Source: Bacteroidales bacterium (GTDB lineage: Bacteria > Bacteroidota > Bacteroidia > Bacteroidales > GCA-2748055). Taken from it: a stretch of DNA of 47,124 nucleotides. A program made the position numbers and the translations under genes. Under the pieces are notes generated by a model. That model ran no database searches. It worked only from the letters and a program-made list of their open reading frames with translations, and was not told where the DNA came from. The stretch spans positions 1 through 47,124 of the forward strand of contig JAOZQY010000026.1 in NCBI GenBank assembly GCA_029931975.1, written 5' to 3'. Below, in pieces: positions 7,744 through 16,908 of the stretch. How positions within the stretch are numbered: position 1 is the stretch's first letter; every line of letters starts with the position of its first letter.

Positions 7744-9141
7744 ATGAGAACTATCTGTTTCTATTTCCAGGTCCATCAGCCCTTCCGTTTCAGAAGGTAC
7801 CGTTTTTTTGATATTGGGAACGATCACTACTACTATGATGATTTTTCCAATGAATCTATCCTTCAAAAGGTGGCTCAGAAATGTTACCTGCCTGCCAATG
7901 AGCTGATGCTTGACCTGATTCAGAAATACAAGGGCAAGTTTAGGATTGCCTATTCCATTTCTGGGATAGCCATGGACCAGTTCAGGCTATATGCCCCCGA
8001 GGTGTTGGAAAGTTTTAAGACACTGGCCGATACGGGAAAGGTGGAGTTTCTTTCAGAAACATATGCCCACTCGCTTAGTTCTCTAAAAGGGAAAGAGGAG
8101 TTTGAACGCCAGGTCAGGGTACATGATCAGTTAATTAAGGAATATTTTGGACAGGAACCAAAGGTTTTCCGGAATACAGAGCTTATCTATTCTGATGAAA
8201 TTGGTGCCATGGTGGCTGATATGGGTTTTAAGGCCATGCTTACCGAGGGGGCCAAACATGTACTGGGCTGGAAAAGCCCCAACTATCTCTACTGTAATGC
8301 CATCAATCCAAAGCTGAAACTTTTGCTTAAAAACTTTAAGCTAAGTGATGATATTGCCTTCAGGTTTTCCAATAAGTCCTGGTCCGATTACCCGTTGACA
8401 GCTGACAAGTTTGTGGACTGGCTGAATCAGACTCCCGAAAAGGAAGAGGTTCTGAACCTTTTTATGGATTATGAGACATTTGGAGAGCACCAGTGGAAAG
8501 AAACGGGGATATTTGATTTCCTGGAGGCGTTGCCGGAAAGTGTTTTCAAGAATTCGCCTTTTACCTTCAGCACGCCATCAGAGGTGGCTCAAAAACTTCA
8601 AGTGGTTTCTGCAGTACATGTACCCCATCCAATCTCCTGGGCAGATGAGGAACGTGATCTTACCGCCTGGCTGGGGAATGAACTGCAAAATGAGGCCTTT
8701 GATAAACTCTATTCACTGGGAGAAAAGGTTTATGAATCGGGCAATGACGGAATCAAACAGGATTATGCTTACCTGCAGGTAAGCGACCATTTCTATTATA
8801 TGTCCACGAAATTTTTCTCCGATGGAGAGGTTCATTCCTATTTCAATCCTTACGATACGCCCTATGATGCATTTATTAACTATATGAATATACTGAGCGA
8901 TTTTGAGATCAGGGTAAATGCTGCTGTAAATGCCGATGTGGACGATCATGTGGCTCGCCTTAGCAAGATCATCAAAGAGAAGGATGAACAGCTGGAGAAG
9001 CTGGAAAAGCGTTTGGCTGCAAAGCCTGTTGCGGCTACTAAAGGAGCTGTGGCCACGAAAAAAACCGCAACAACTAAAAAAGGTGCAGCCTCGAAAAAGG
9101 CAGGTGCCGTAAAGAAAAGTACGGCGGGTAAGAAAAGTTAA
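7744..9141 (+). CDS. GH57 alpha-amylase / 4-alpha-glucanotransferase with Lys/Ala-rich tail
   Basis: This GH57 enzyme acts on alpha-1,4-glucan. It opens with RTICFYFQVHQPFR, containing the HQP motif (11-13). Likely catalytic residues are E146 in RNTELIYSDEIG (nucleophile) and D242 in FMDYETFGEHQ (acid/base). The ATG at 7744 is preferred over an in-frame TTG at 7717, because it places the conserved beta-strand at the N-terminus and avoids overlap with the upstream gene. After the catalytic region comes a short coiled coil (~404-422) and then about 42 residues made almost only of Lys, Ala, Thr, Gly and Ser. Such a tail is not part of the GH57 fold; binding to a polyanion is speculation. The fusion gene starts 22 bases downstream. 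Confidence 0.9.
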   Translation: MRTICFYFQVHQPFRFRRYRFFDIGNDHYYYDDFSNESILQKVAQKCYLPANELMLDLIQKYKGKFRIAYSISGIAMDQFRLYAPEVLESFKTLADTGKVEFLSETYAHSLSSLKGKEEFERQVRVHDQLIKEYFGQEPKVFRNTELIYSDEIGAMVADMGFKAMLTEGAKHVLGWKSPNYLYCNAINPKLKLLLKNFKLSDDIAFRFSNKSWSDYPLTADKFVDWLNQTPEKEEVLNLFMDYETFGEHQWKETGIFDFLEALPESVFKNSPFTFSTPSEVAQKLQVVSAVHVPHPISWADEERDLTAWLGNELQNEAFDKLYSLGEKVYESGNDGIKQDYAYLQVSDHFYYMSTKFFSDGEVHSYFNPYDTPYDAFINYMNILSDFEIRVNAAVNADVDDHVARLSKIIKEKDEQLEKLEKRLAAKPVAATKGAVATKKTATTKKGAASKKAGAVKKSTAGKKS

Positions 9142-9163
9142 AAAATCTGAAACATATTATAGA

Positions 9164-12100
9164 ATGAGAAAACCTGATTATTTATTTGAGGTTAGTTGGG
9201 AAGTATGCAATAAAGTGGGGGGAATACATACGGTTATATCCACCAAGGCCCTCTCTGTGGTTGAAGAGCTGGCCGATCAGTATATCACCATAGGTCCGGA
9301 TGTCTGGAGAGAAAGCAAGGAGCATCCGGAGTTTGAAGAGGATCGTACACTTTTTCCCGACTGGAGGGAGAGTGCTGCCAGGGAGGGACTTCGGGTCAGG
9401 ATCGGGCGCTGGAAAATTGCGGGTCGGCCCATTGCCGTGGTCCTGGACTTCACCACTTTCATCCAACGTAAAGATGAGATATTTAAGAAACTGTGGGAGT
9501 CCTATAAGCTGGATTCAATTAGCGGACAGTGGGACTACATAGAACCTGCTCTGTTTGGATATGCTGCCGGACAGGCTATCGAGAGCTTCTCCAGGTATTA
9601 CGATCTGGAAAAGAGGAATCTTGTGGCTCATTTTCATGAGTGGCAGACTGGCGCCGGACTGCTCTACCTGGAGAATTATCTACCCTCGGTAGGTACTGTA
9701 TTTACCACTCATGCCACCACAGTGGGACGTTCCATGGCAGGCAATATGCAGTCCCTTTACAGTCAGATGGACCAACTGAATGGGGATGTGAAGGCCCGGG
9801 AATTAAATGTGGTTGCGAAACACTCCCTTGAAAAACTGGCAGGAATAAATGCAGATGCTTTTACTACGGTGAGTGAGCTCACTGCCAGGGAGTGTCTCCA
9901 GTTTCATAAACGGGAGGTTGATGAAGTGTTGCCCAATGGTTTTGAGGATCAGTTTGTGCCGAAGGCGAAGGAGTTTGATAAGAAGCGCCAGGCGGCCAGG
10001 GAGAAAATGCTTCATATTGCAAGCGACATGACCGGGGATCAATTTTCTGAAGATACAATACTGATGGCTACCAGCGGGCGATATGAATTCAGGAACAAAG
10101 GGATAGATCTTTTCATTGATTCACTGGGCGAGTTGAACAGGAATCAGAGTTGTCCGGGTAAGGCCGTGGCATTCCTCCTGATCCCGGCCAATCATTATGG
10201 TCCGCACAAAGGGGGAAAGGACATCAAGCGGCATCTGACTCATAATCTACATTATGAGGAGCATGATCAGATCCTGAACAGGATGAAAAGCAATGGGCTG
10301 AATAACTCCGACGACGATAAGGTAAAGGTGATCTTCGTTCCCTCCTACCTGAATGGGGACGACGGCATCTTTAACCTGTCTTACTATGATGTATTGATTG
10401 GGCTGGATCTGACCATCTTTCCTTCTTATTATGAGCCCTGGGGGTATACGCCACTGGAGAGCCTGGCATTCAGTGTGCCTACTGTAACCACCACGCTTAC
10501 CGGTTTTGGCTTGTGGGTGAATAATGAATATAAAAAAGAGGTGCCTGGAATTACTGTAATTCCGCGTGATGATTTCAACGACAAGGAGGTAGTAGAAAGG
10601 ATCAGTCGAGCCATTTACGCTTACTGTGAAATTGGGGGCGAGGCCATGGAGAAAAGCCGTAAGGGCGCCCACGCTATCTCTCGTATAGCACTTTGGAAAA
10701 CCCTGATCAAGCATTACTGGAAGGCATATGATCATGCCTTGAAGAGTGCTGAAGGAAAAGAGGTCGTCTATTATGAAAAGGAGCGGATTGAAAAGCTTCC
10801 GGAAACAGAGCAGGCCCTGGTGGATATTCATCCTTTCTGGCGCCGGGTCATGGTTCAGCAAAATATCCCGGACAAACTTAAACCCCTGGAGGAGCTTTCA
10901 CGGAATCTCTGGTGGTCCTGGACCCAGGATGCCATCGACCTCTTCGAGTCCATCGATCCGAAGATATGGCTTAAGGTGAATGAGAACCCGGTAGAACTGT
11001 TGGAGCAACTACCTTATGACACACTGAAAAAACTGGAGACTAACGAACAGTTTCTTCAGAAGCTCCAGAAGGTCCATGGGGTTTTCATGGCCTATATGAC
11101 GGAAAAACCCAGGGAGGGCATGCCCGGAATCTCTTATTTCAGTATGGAGTACGGGATACATAATTCTCTGAAGACCTTTTCGGGCGGACTGGGCCTTCTG
11201 GCCGGGGACTACCTGAAGGAGGCCAGTGATTACAATATTCCATTGATTGGAGTCGGACTGTTATACAGGTATGGATATTTCAGGCAAATGATTTCGGCAG
11301 GCGGAGAACAGGTTGCACTTAGTGATGCTCAGGATTTCTCCAGGTTGCCTGTTACGGCTGTAAGAGATGAGGACGGAAACTGGAAGGATATTAATATTGT
11401 TCTTCCGGGACGTACGCTCTATGCCAGGATATGGAAAGTACAGGTGGGCAGGATTCCTTTGTACTTGCTTGATACAGATTATGAAGCCAACCAGGAGGGA
11501 GACAGGGGGATTACCCATAACCTATATGGGGGAGATAATGAAAATCGTCTGAAGCAGGAGATCCTGCTGGGCATTGGCGGAATCAGGGCCCTTAGGAGCA
11601 TTGGACTCGATACGGATATCTATCACTGCAACGAGGGGCATGCAGCTTTTACAAGCCTGGAACGCTTAAGGGAGTATATTCAGGAGGGGAATATGACTTA
11701 CCCTGAAGCTGTGGAACTGGTTCGTTCATCCAGCCTCTTTACCACCCATACACCGGTTCCTGCGGGTCATGATTCCTTCGAGGAGGATATTTTGCGGACT
11801 TATGTGGCCCACTATCCAGAACGCCTGAAAATTTCATGGAACCAATTTATGAACCTGGGTCGCTTCCATCCCAACCAGAGAAATGAGAAGTTTTCCATGA
11901 GTATACTGGCAGTAAGATTATCCCAGGAGGTCAACGGCGTAAGCAAGTTGCACGGTGAGGTATCCAGGGATATGTTTACCGGGTTGTGGCCGGGGTATAT
12001 GACCGATGAATTGCATATTGGTTATGTGACCAACGGGGTTCATCTGCCCACATGGCTGGGTGCGGAATGGAAAAAACTTTATGAAAGAACATTTGGGGAG

Positions 12101-13369
12101 AATTGTTTTCTGCGTCAGGAGGATCGTGTGATGTGGGACAGGATCAAAGAGGTTTCGGGAAAAGAGATATGGAGCCTGAAATCGAGGGAACGCGAGGGAC
12201 TGATCAATCATATTAAAGACAGGCTGTCGGTGGCTTCCACAAAGATGATGGATAATCCCGGCCAGATGCTGGAAATCTCCACCGCACTAAATAAAGATGC
12301 GTTGACCATTGGGTTTGCACGGAGGTTTGCCACATATAAACGTGCACATCTGCTATTCAGAGACCTGGATCGGCTCTCAAGGATTGTCAATGATCCTGAG
12401 AAACCGGTACAGTTTGTATTTGCAGGGAAAGCGCATCCCAGGGATATTCCGGGACAGGATCTGATCAAGATGATTGTAGAGATCTCGAAAAGACCGGAAT
12501 TTATTGGGAAGATTGTTTTTCTTCAAAACTACGATATACTTCTGGCCAAGCGATTGGTACGTGGAGTTGATATCTGGCTCAATACTCCTACCAGGCCCCT
12601 TGAGGCCTCAGGAACCAGCGGGGAGAAGGCTGTAATGAACGGGACCATGCACTTCTCTGTGCTGGATGGCTGGTGGGCCGAAGGGTACAGGGAAGATGCA
12701 GGCTGGATGTTACCCATTGAGCGCTCCTTTGACAACCAGGAGTTGCAGGACGAACTGGACGCAGAGCGGATCTACACTCTGCTGGAGACTAATATCACTG
12801 AGAAGTTCTACGATCGCGATCAGGACGATGTGCCGGGCGATTGGGTTGGAATGATCCAGAACACCATTGCACATGTAGCCCCCAAGTTTACCATGAACAG
12901 GATGCTTAGGGATTATATCAACAGATTCTATATGAAGCTTTATAAGCGCTCCCAAATAATGAAGGAAAAGGATTGCCTTTTACCCAAGGAGCTGGCACTC
13001 TGGAAACACAGGATTCTCGGACACTGGAAGAATATCAAGGTAGTGGAGTATGACTTCCCCGATGTGACCCGCACGGAGTTTGTAGCGGGCAACACCTATA
13101 CAGGGAAGGTGGTACTGGACCTGGATGGTCTGTCGGCTGAAGAGATCGGCGTGGAAATGGTTCATACCAGGAGCCACAGCGGAAATGAAGCATCAGAGTT
13201 CAGGGGAGCTGTGGAGTTTGAATGTACCCATGTTGATGGTACGCTGGCAGAGTACACCATTGTTCAGCAAGTTGATGAAACTGGTGTATTTGATATTGGC
13301 TTCAGGATTTTTCCAAAACATGAACATGTTCCTCACCGGATGGATTTCCCATTGGTTCGATGGATTTAA
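9164..13369 (+). CDS. Fusion protein: GT3 glycogen synthase plus GT35 alpha-glucan phosphorylase
   Basis: A 1401-residue protein with two complete enzyme domains of opposite function. Residues 1-~545 resemble GT3, the glycogen synthase family of animals and fungi, which normally uses UDP-glucose: FEVSWEVCNKVGGIHTV at the N-terminus (K17, G19, G20) and an E-x7-E motif at E424/E432 in YYEPWGYTPLE. Residues ~565-1270 are an alpha-glucan phosphorylase of the short archaeal/bacterial type: DUF3417-like start (LEELSRNLWWSW), NEGHAAF and THTPVPAGHD. The PLP site is EASGTSGEKAVMNG with K1155 as the expected Schiff-base lysine. A C-terminal beta domain ends the chain. No internal stop or frameshift is seen. 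It is the last gene of the operon and faces the branching enzyme gene. Confidence 0.93.
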   Translation: MRKPDYLFEVSWEVCNKVGGIHTVISTKALSVVEELADQYITIGPDVWRESKEHPEFEEDRTLFPDWRESAAREGLRVRIGRWKIAGRPIAVVLDFTTFIQRKDEIFKKLWESYKLDSISGQWDYIEPALFGYAAGQAIESFSRYYDLEKRNLVAHFHEWQTGAGLLYLENYLPSVGTVFTTHATTVGRSMAGNMQSLYSQMDQLNGDVKARELNVVAKHSLEKLAGINADAFTTVSELTARECLQFHKREVDEVLPNGFEDQFVPKAKEFDKKRQAAREKMLHIASDMTGDQFSEDTILMATSGRYEFRNKGIDLFIDSLGELNRNQSCPGKAVAFLLIPANHYGPHKGGKDIKRHLTHNLHYEEHDQILNRMKSNGLNNSDDDKVKVIFVPSYLNGDDGIFNLSYYDVLIGLDLTIFPSYYEPWGYTPLESLAFSVPTVTTTLTGFGLWVNNEYKKEVPGITVIPRDDFNDKEVVERISRAIYAYCEIGGEAMEKSRKGAHAISRIALWKTLIKHYWKAYDHALKSAEGKEVVYYEKERIEKLPETEQALVDIHPFWRRVMVQQNIPDKLKPLEELSRNLWWSWTQDAIDLFESIDPKIWLKVNENPVELLEQLPYDTLKKLETNEQFLQKLQKVHGVFMAYMTEKPREGMPGISYFSMEYGIHNSLKTFSGGLGLLAGDYLKEASDYNIPLIGVGLLYRYGYFRQMISAGGEQVALSDAQDFSRLPVTAVRDEDGNWKDINIVLPGRTLYARIWKVQVGRIPLYLLDTDYEANQEGDRGITHNLYGGDNENRLKQEILLGIGGIRALRSIGLDTDIYHCNEGHAAFTSLERLREYIQEGNMTYPEAVELVRSSSLFTTHTPVPAGHDSFEEDILRTYVAHYPERLKISWNQFMNLGRFHPNQRNEKFSMSILAVRLSQEVNGVSKLHGEVSRDMFTGLWPGYMTDELHIGYVTNGVHLPTWLGAEWKKLYERTFGENCFLRQEDRVMWDRIKEVSGKEIWSLKSREREGLINHIKDRLSVASTKMMDNPGQMLEISTALNKDALTIGFARRFATYKRAHLLFRDLDRLSRIVNDPEKPVQFVFAGKAHPRDIPGQDLIKMIVEISKRPEFIGKIVFLQNYDILLAKRLVRGVDIWLNTPTRPLEASGTSGEKAVMNGTMHFSVLDGWWAEGYREDAGWMLPIERSFDNQELQDELDAERIYTLLETNITEKFYDRDQDDVPGDWVGMIQNTIAHVAPKFTMNRMLRDYINRFYMKLYKRSQIMKEKDCLLPKELALWKHRILGHWKNIKVVEYDFPDVTRTEFVAGNTYTGKVVLDLDGLSAEEIGVEMVHTRSHSGNEASEFRGAVEFECTHVDGTLAEYTIVQQVDETGVFDIGFRIFPKHEHVPHRMDFPLVRWI

Positions 13370-13428
13370 CACTTTCTTCGCCAGTGAGTTAGTGCGTGGT
13401 GATTAGAGCCAATTGCTTAGTGGGTGAT

Positions 13429-15441
13429 TTATCGGACCCGGGGTATATCTTTTCGTTGCAGTACCACAGCTGTTCTCGAGGGTAGATAGAGCTTTAGATT
13501 CTGCTTCAAGCCGAAAGAACGTTCAGGCGTGGTGCGATGACTAATGCTGCTGTCATACCTTCCAAAACCTCCGAATTCTCTCTGGTCAGAGCAGAGCAGG
13601 GTATTGTATTTCCCCGCATCCACGGCAAGCCCGTAACCGGTATAGGAGTTATGTGGGTGGAAGTTAAACACAAAGAGAAGACCCTTCCGTTCAAATGCAA
13701 TGATCAGATCTCCCTGATCTGTCTTCACATGCTTGCATGAGGTGTTATAGATGCCGGCCCTGGCCAGCATATGGATCATTTCCATATCAAAATTGCCCAG
13801 CTGACTGTATCTGAGCTTCTGGTTCTCTACAAGGCTCCACTGGCGCCTGGCATACTGGTAAGACCATTCATTCCCTTCCCTGGGGAAGTCGATCCATTCT
13901 GGGTGACCAAACTCATTGCCCATGAAGTTGAGGTAGGCGTTTCCTGCAGTAGCGGCTGTGATCAGGCGAATCATTTTATGCAGGGCGATTCCCCGGTCCA
14001 CCACCAGGTTCGTAGAGTCCCTGTTCATGTGCCAGTACATCTCCTTATCTATCAGCCGGAAGATGATGGTTTTATCTCCCACCAGGGCCTGATCGTGCGA
14101 TTCGGCATATCCCACTGTTTTTTCATCGGCCCGCTTGGATGTGAGTTCATGGAAAATTTCAGAAACGTTCCATGCTTCATCGGCTTTTTCCTTAATGGTT
14201 TTGATCCAGTAGTCCGGAGTTCCCATGGCCAGCCTGTAATTAAAGCCCAAGCCTCCATTTTCGACTGGGACGGCCAGTCCGGGATATCCGCTCATATCCT
14301 CCGCAATGGAGAGTGCTCCCGGCCTGATTTCCTGTATCATCTTGTTAGCCAGGCTCAGGTAAGTGATGGCATCTTCGTCCTGTCCACCGTCAAAATAGAA
14401 ATCGTAACTGGTAAAATCCCTCTCCAGTCCATGATCATAAAAGAGCATGCTTGTAACCCCGTCGAATCTGAATCCGTCGAATCGAAATTCTGTCAGCCAG
14501 TAATTCACATTGGAGAGCAGAAAATGGCTCACCTCGTTTTTCCCATAATCAAAACACAGGGAGTCCCAGGCCACATGCTCCCTTCGGTGATTGCCATGGA
14601 AGAACTGAGCCGGATCACCATCCAGCAATCCCAGTCCCTCGTTCTCATTTTTTACCGCATGCGAATGGACAATATCCATGATCACAGCGATACCATGCCC
14701 GTGGGCCTCGTCTATAAGTTCCTTCAGTTCTTCCGGAGTGCCGAATCTGGAACTGGCTGCAAAAAAATTGGAGACATGGTATCCAAAGGAACCGTAATAG
14801 GGATGTTCCTGAATGGCCATCAGTTGGAGTGTATTATATCCTCCACGGAGCACATGTGGCAATACTTTTTCCCGGAATTCGGAGTAGCTTCCCACCTTGT
14901 ATTCCTCTGTTGCCATACCTATATGGCCTTCATAGATCAGGGGCTGGAAATTCTCAAGTTCGGGAAGACGATTCTTCCATTGAAAGGGCTGAGCCGGGCT
15001 CCATACCTGCGCATCAAAAATATGTGTTTCAGGATCCTGTACCACCCTGGTACACCAGGCGGGAATCCGGTTTCCTTCTCCGCCATCCCAGCGAATCAGC
15101 AATTTGTAGCGGTCGCCATGAGTGAGCGACCCTTCGTCCAGCAGGATCTCCCAGTTGCCATGTTCGAGCCGTATAAAACGGTATTTTTCTTCAATTTGCC
15201 AATTGTTGAAGGTTCCGGTCAAAAATATCTCTGTGGCATGGGGTGCCCATTCGCGCATGATCCAGGATTTTTTCTGCCTGTGTAGTCCGAACCAGAGGTG
15301 TCCGCTGGCAAAAGACTGCAGCGTGCTTTTACCTGCCAGTTGCCGTTCTCTTTCCAGGGTATTATCCATACGCTTGATAATAACATCTGTATAAGGTTCA
15401 AGCCAGGGGTCGTTCTGGATAAGACGAGGAGGGTTTGCCAT
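13429..15441 (-). CDS. glgB: 1,4-alpha-glucan branching enzyme (GH13_8, eukaryote-like)
   Basis: This enzyme makes alpha-1,6 branches by transferring alpha-1,4 chain segments. The 670-residue protein has an N-terminal helix, a CBM48-like beta domain (~60-150; REWAPHATEIFLTGTFNNW), the GH13 barrel and a C-terminal beta domain. Catalytic residues are visible: D327 in FDGFRFDGV (nucleophile), E381 in IAEDMSG (acid/base) and D450 in ESHDQ (transition-state stabiliser). The compact layout and the FGYHVSNFFA and ALVGDKT motifs match subfamily 8, the animal, fungal and plant type also found in Bacteroidota. It converges on the synthase-phosphorylase fusion with a 59-base gap that has no obvious terminator. 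A plus-strand open frame lies antisense across much of it and is not considered a gene. Confidence 0.95.
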   Translation of the reverse strand: MANPPRLIQNDPWLEPYTDVIIKRMDNTLERERQLAGKSTLQSFASGHLWFGLHRQKKSWIMREWAPHATEIFLTGTFNNWQIEEKYRFIRLEHGNWEILLDEGSLTHGDRYKLLIRWDGGEGNRIPAWCTRVVQDPETHIFDAQVWSPAQPFQWKNRLPELENFQPLIYEGHIGMATEEYKVGSYSEFREKVLPHVLRGGYNTLQLMAIQEHPYYGSFGYHVSNFFAASSRFGTPEELKELIDEAHGHGIAVIMDIVHSHAVKNENEGLGLLDGDPAQFFHGNHRREHVAWDSLCFDYGKNEVSHFLLSNVNYWLTEFRFDGFRFDGVTSMLFYDHGLERDFTSYDFYFDGGQDEDAITYLSLANKMIQEIRPGALSIAEDMSGYPGLAVPVENGGLGFNYRLAMGTPDYWIKTIKEKADEAWNVSEIFHELTSKRADEKTVGYAESHDQALVGDKTIIFRLIDKEMYWHMNRDSTNLVVDRGIALHKMIRLITAATAGNAYLNFMGNEFGHPEWIDFPREGNEWSYQYARRQWSLVENQKLRYSQLGNFDMEMIHMLARAGIYNTSCKHVKTDQGDLIIAFERKGLLFVFNFHPHNSYTGYGLAVDAGKYNTLLCSDQREFGGFGRYDSSISHRTTPERSFGLKQNLKLYLPSRTAVVLQRKDIPRVR

Positions 15442-15543
15442 AGTGACAATAAAGTTACATGTTTATTTGAAGAGAAAAAGTGTTAATAGAATTGGAGTAT
15501 GTCCCGCATAAAATTAATTTAGGGATCAATTCGATTGATTGGT

Positions 15544-16470
15544 ATGAATGTTTGGAATATAGATGATTCTTTTTTGCTGAAACGACCGGTGGCTACCATT
15601 GGTATTTTTGATGGAGTTCATTCTGGACATCGTTTCATTCTTGATCACTTAAAGAACCAGGCCAGGGCGCATGGGGGTGAAACGGTTGTGGTGACTTTCT
15701 GGCCACATCCGCGCATAGTCCTGAACAAAGAACTGCACGATTTTAAATTGCTGCATACCAAGGAAGAAAAGATCCTGGAAATGGAGCGCTATGGGATCGA
15801 TAATCTGGTTATTATTCCCTTTGACAGGGAGATCGCTACGCTTACTGCTTGTGATTTTGTTCAGGAATACCTGGTTAACAGATTGGGCGTTGAGGTGCTG
15901 CTGGTTGGTTATGACAACCGTTTTGGGAAAGATCGCAAAGGGGACCCTGAAGGCTTGGAGATGTGTGCGGAGAAAAATAAATACAGGATAGAAAAGCTTC
16001 CTGAATTTCAATCGGAACATGGTACTGTTAGCTCCACAAGTATAAGGGAGTCCATATTAAAGGGAAACCTTGTGGCAGCCAGGGAAATGCTTGGATATCA
16101 TTTCTATCTCGCAGGAAGTATTGTGGAAGGAAATCACATTGGCAGGCAGATGGGGTTCCCCACAGCCAATATTCATCCACAGGATCCCTATAAACTGATT
16201 CCCATGAATGGTGTATACGCCATTCGATGTGAACTACGGGGTGAGACTTTTAATGGAATGTTGAATATTGGGTTCCGACCAACCATCGATAGTGCCATGG
16301 CAGTGAAGACCATTGAAGCGCATTTGTTTGACGTTACAGGTGATTTTTATGATGAGGAGGTTGTGATTCATTTTGTGAAACGGGTAAGGGATGAAATGAA
16401 ATTCAGTGGATTGGATGCCTTGAAGCAGCAGCTTCAAAAGGACAAAGCCATTATTCAGGGATTACTATGA
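15544..16470 (+). CDS. ribF: Bifunctional riboflavin kinase / FAD synthetase
   Basis: This protein phosphorylates riboflavin to FMN and adenylates FMN to FAD in the cytoplasm. The N-terminal FAD synthetase half has the nucleotidyltransferase motif GIFDGVHSGHRF (~20-31) and later the SSTSIRE signature (~162-168). The C-terminal kinase half has GRQMGFPTANI (~200-210) and GMLNIGFRPT, which position ATP and flavin. The ATG at 15544 (308 residues) is preferred to a TTG three codons upstream. The stop codon overlaps by four bases with the ATG of the next, frameshifted gene. The gap to divergent glgB is about 100 bases. Confidence 0.95.
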   Translation: MNVWNIDDSFLLKRPVATIGIFDGVHSGHRFILDHLKNQARAHGGETVVVTFWPHPRIVLNKELHDFKLLHTKEEKILEMERYGIDNLVIIPFDREIATLTACDFVQEYLVNRLGVEVLLVGYDNRFGKDRKGDPEGLEMCAEKNKYRIEKLPEFQSEHGTVSSTSIRESILKGNLVAAREMLGYHFYLAGSIVEGNHIGRQMGFPTANIHPQDPYKLIPMNGVYAIRCELRGETFNGMLNIGFRPTIDSAMAVKTIEAHLFDVTGDFYDEEVVIHFVKRVRDEMKFSGLDALKQQLQKDKAIIQGLL

Positions 16471-16878
16471 CAAAACAAATATTTTTAGCCATTTCCCTGT
16501 TTATTCTTTCCTATAGACCGTTTTTTTACTCACAGGTATGAGGCAATTGTGGGTGCTGGATTGTTAATGGGTAAAACAGATTGGTCCATGTATTATAGCT
16601 ATAATGGATATACAGAAGCGGAGATTTGGATATTTAAGAATAAGACAGTTCAACTGAATGATAATCTTTATGGATTTCAATTAAGAAGTACCTTTCATTT
16701 TTACCTCTTCCCCGGATCTTCCTTATGGGCTGGTGTGGAGGCAAACTTCTACAAGCCATGGGCCATTCAAACCCTTGAGTTCCCAACTTTCGATCCGGAT
16801 GCTCCCATTCTCCTCCAGGAACATACCCTTGATTTCTCGAGTGTCAGAATCAAGTTTGGGGTTAGCATATATCTCTAG
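16467..16878 (+). pseudogene. Frameshifted small outer-membrane beta-barrel-like protein
   Basis: An ATG overlapping the ribF stop opens a signal-peptide-like frame (MTKQIFLAISLFILSYRPFF) that stops at a TGA at 16539-16541. A different frame then runs to 16878 and encodes about 109 residues of alternating beta-strand-like sequence (YEAIVGAGLLMGKTDW, GFQLRSTFHFYLFPGSSLWAG, SSVRIKFGVSIYL) that looks like the strands of a small outer-membrane barrel ending in a hydrophobic/aromatic strand. Removing one T from the run of seven at 16521-16527 joins the two frames exactly. This is either a true frameshift mutation or a homopolymer sequencing error. No family can be named with confidence. Confidence 0.6.
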
Positions 16879-16885
16879 AAAAGTG

Positions 16886-16893
16886 TAATTTTG
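16886..16893 (+). promoter_or_regulatory. -7 promoter element of ahcY
   Basis: TAATTTTG fits TAnnTTTG exactly and lies 15 bases upstream of the first ATG of ahcY. A -33 element at the standard spacing is not clear. The motif includes the TTG at 16891, which argues against that codon being the translation start. Confidence 0.55.
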
Positions 16894-16908
16894 CACTTCA
16901 ATTTTATA

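Noticed and set aside
13771-15285. Long plus-strand open frame of 504 codons
   Set aside because: It lies wholly antisense to the branching enzyme gene, which has all catalytic motifs. The translation shows no family features and is a shadow of biased codon use.
16891-16908. TTG start for ahcY
   Set aside because: The codon lies within the TAATTTTG promoter element, so it would not be transcribed in full. ATGs follow closely.
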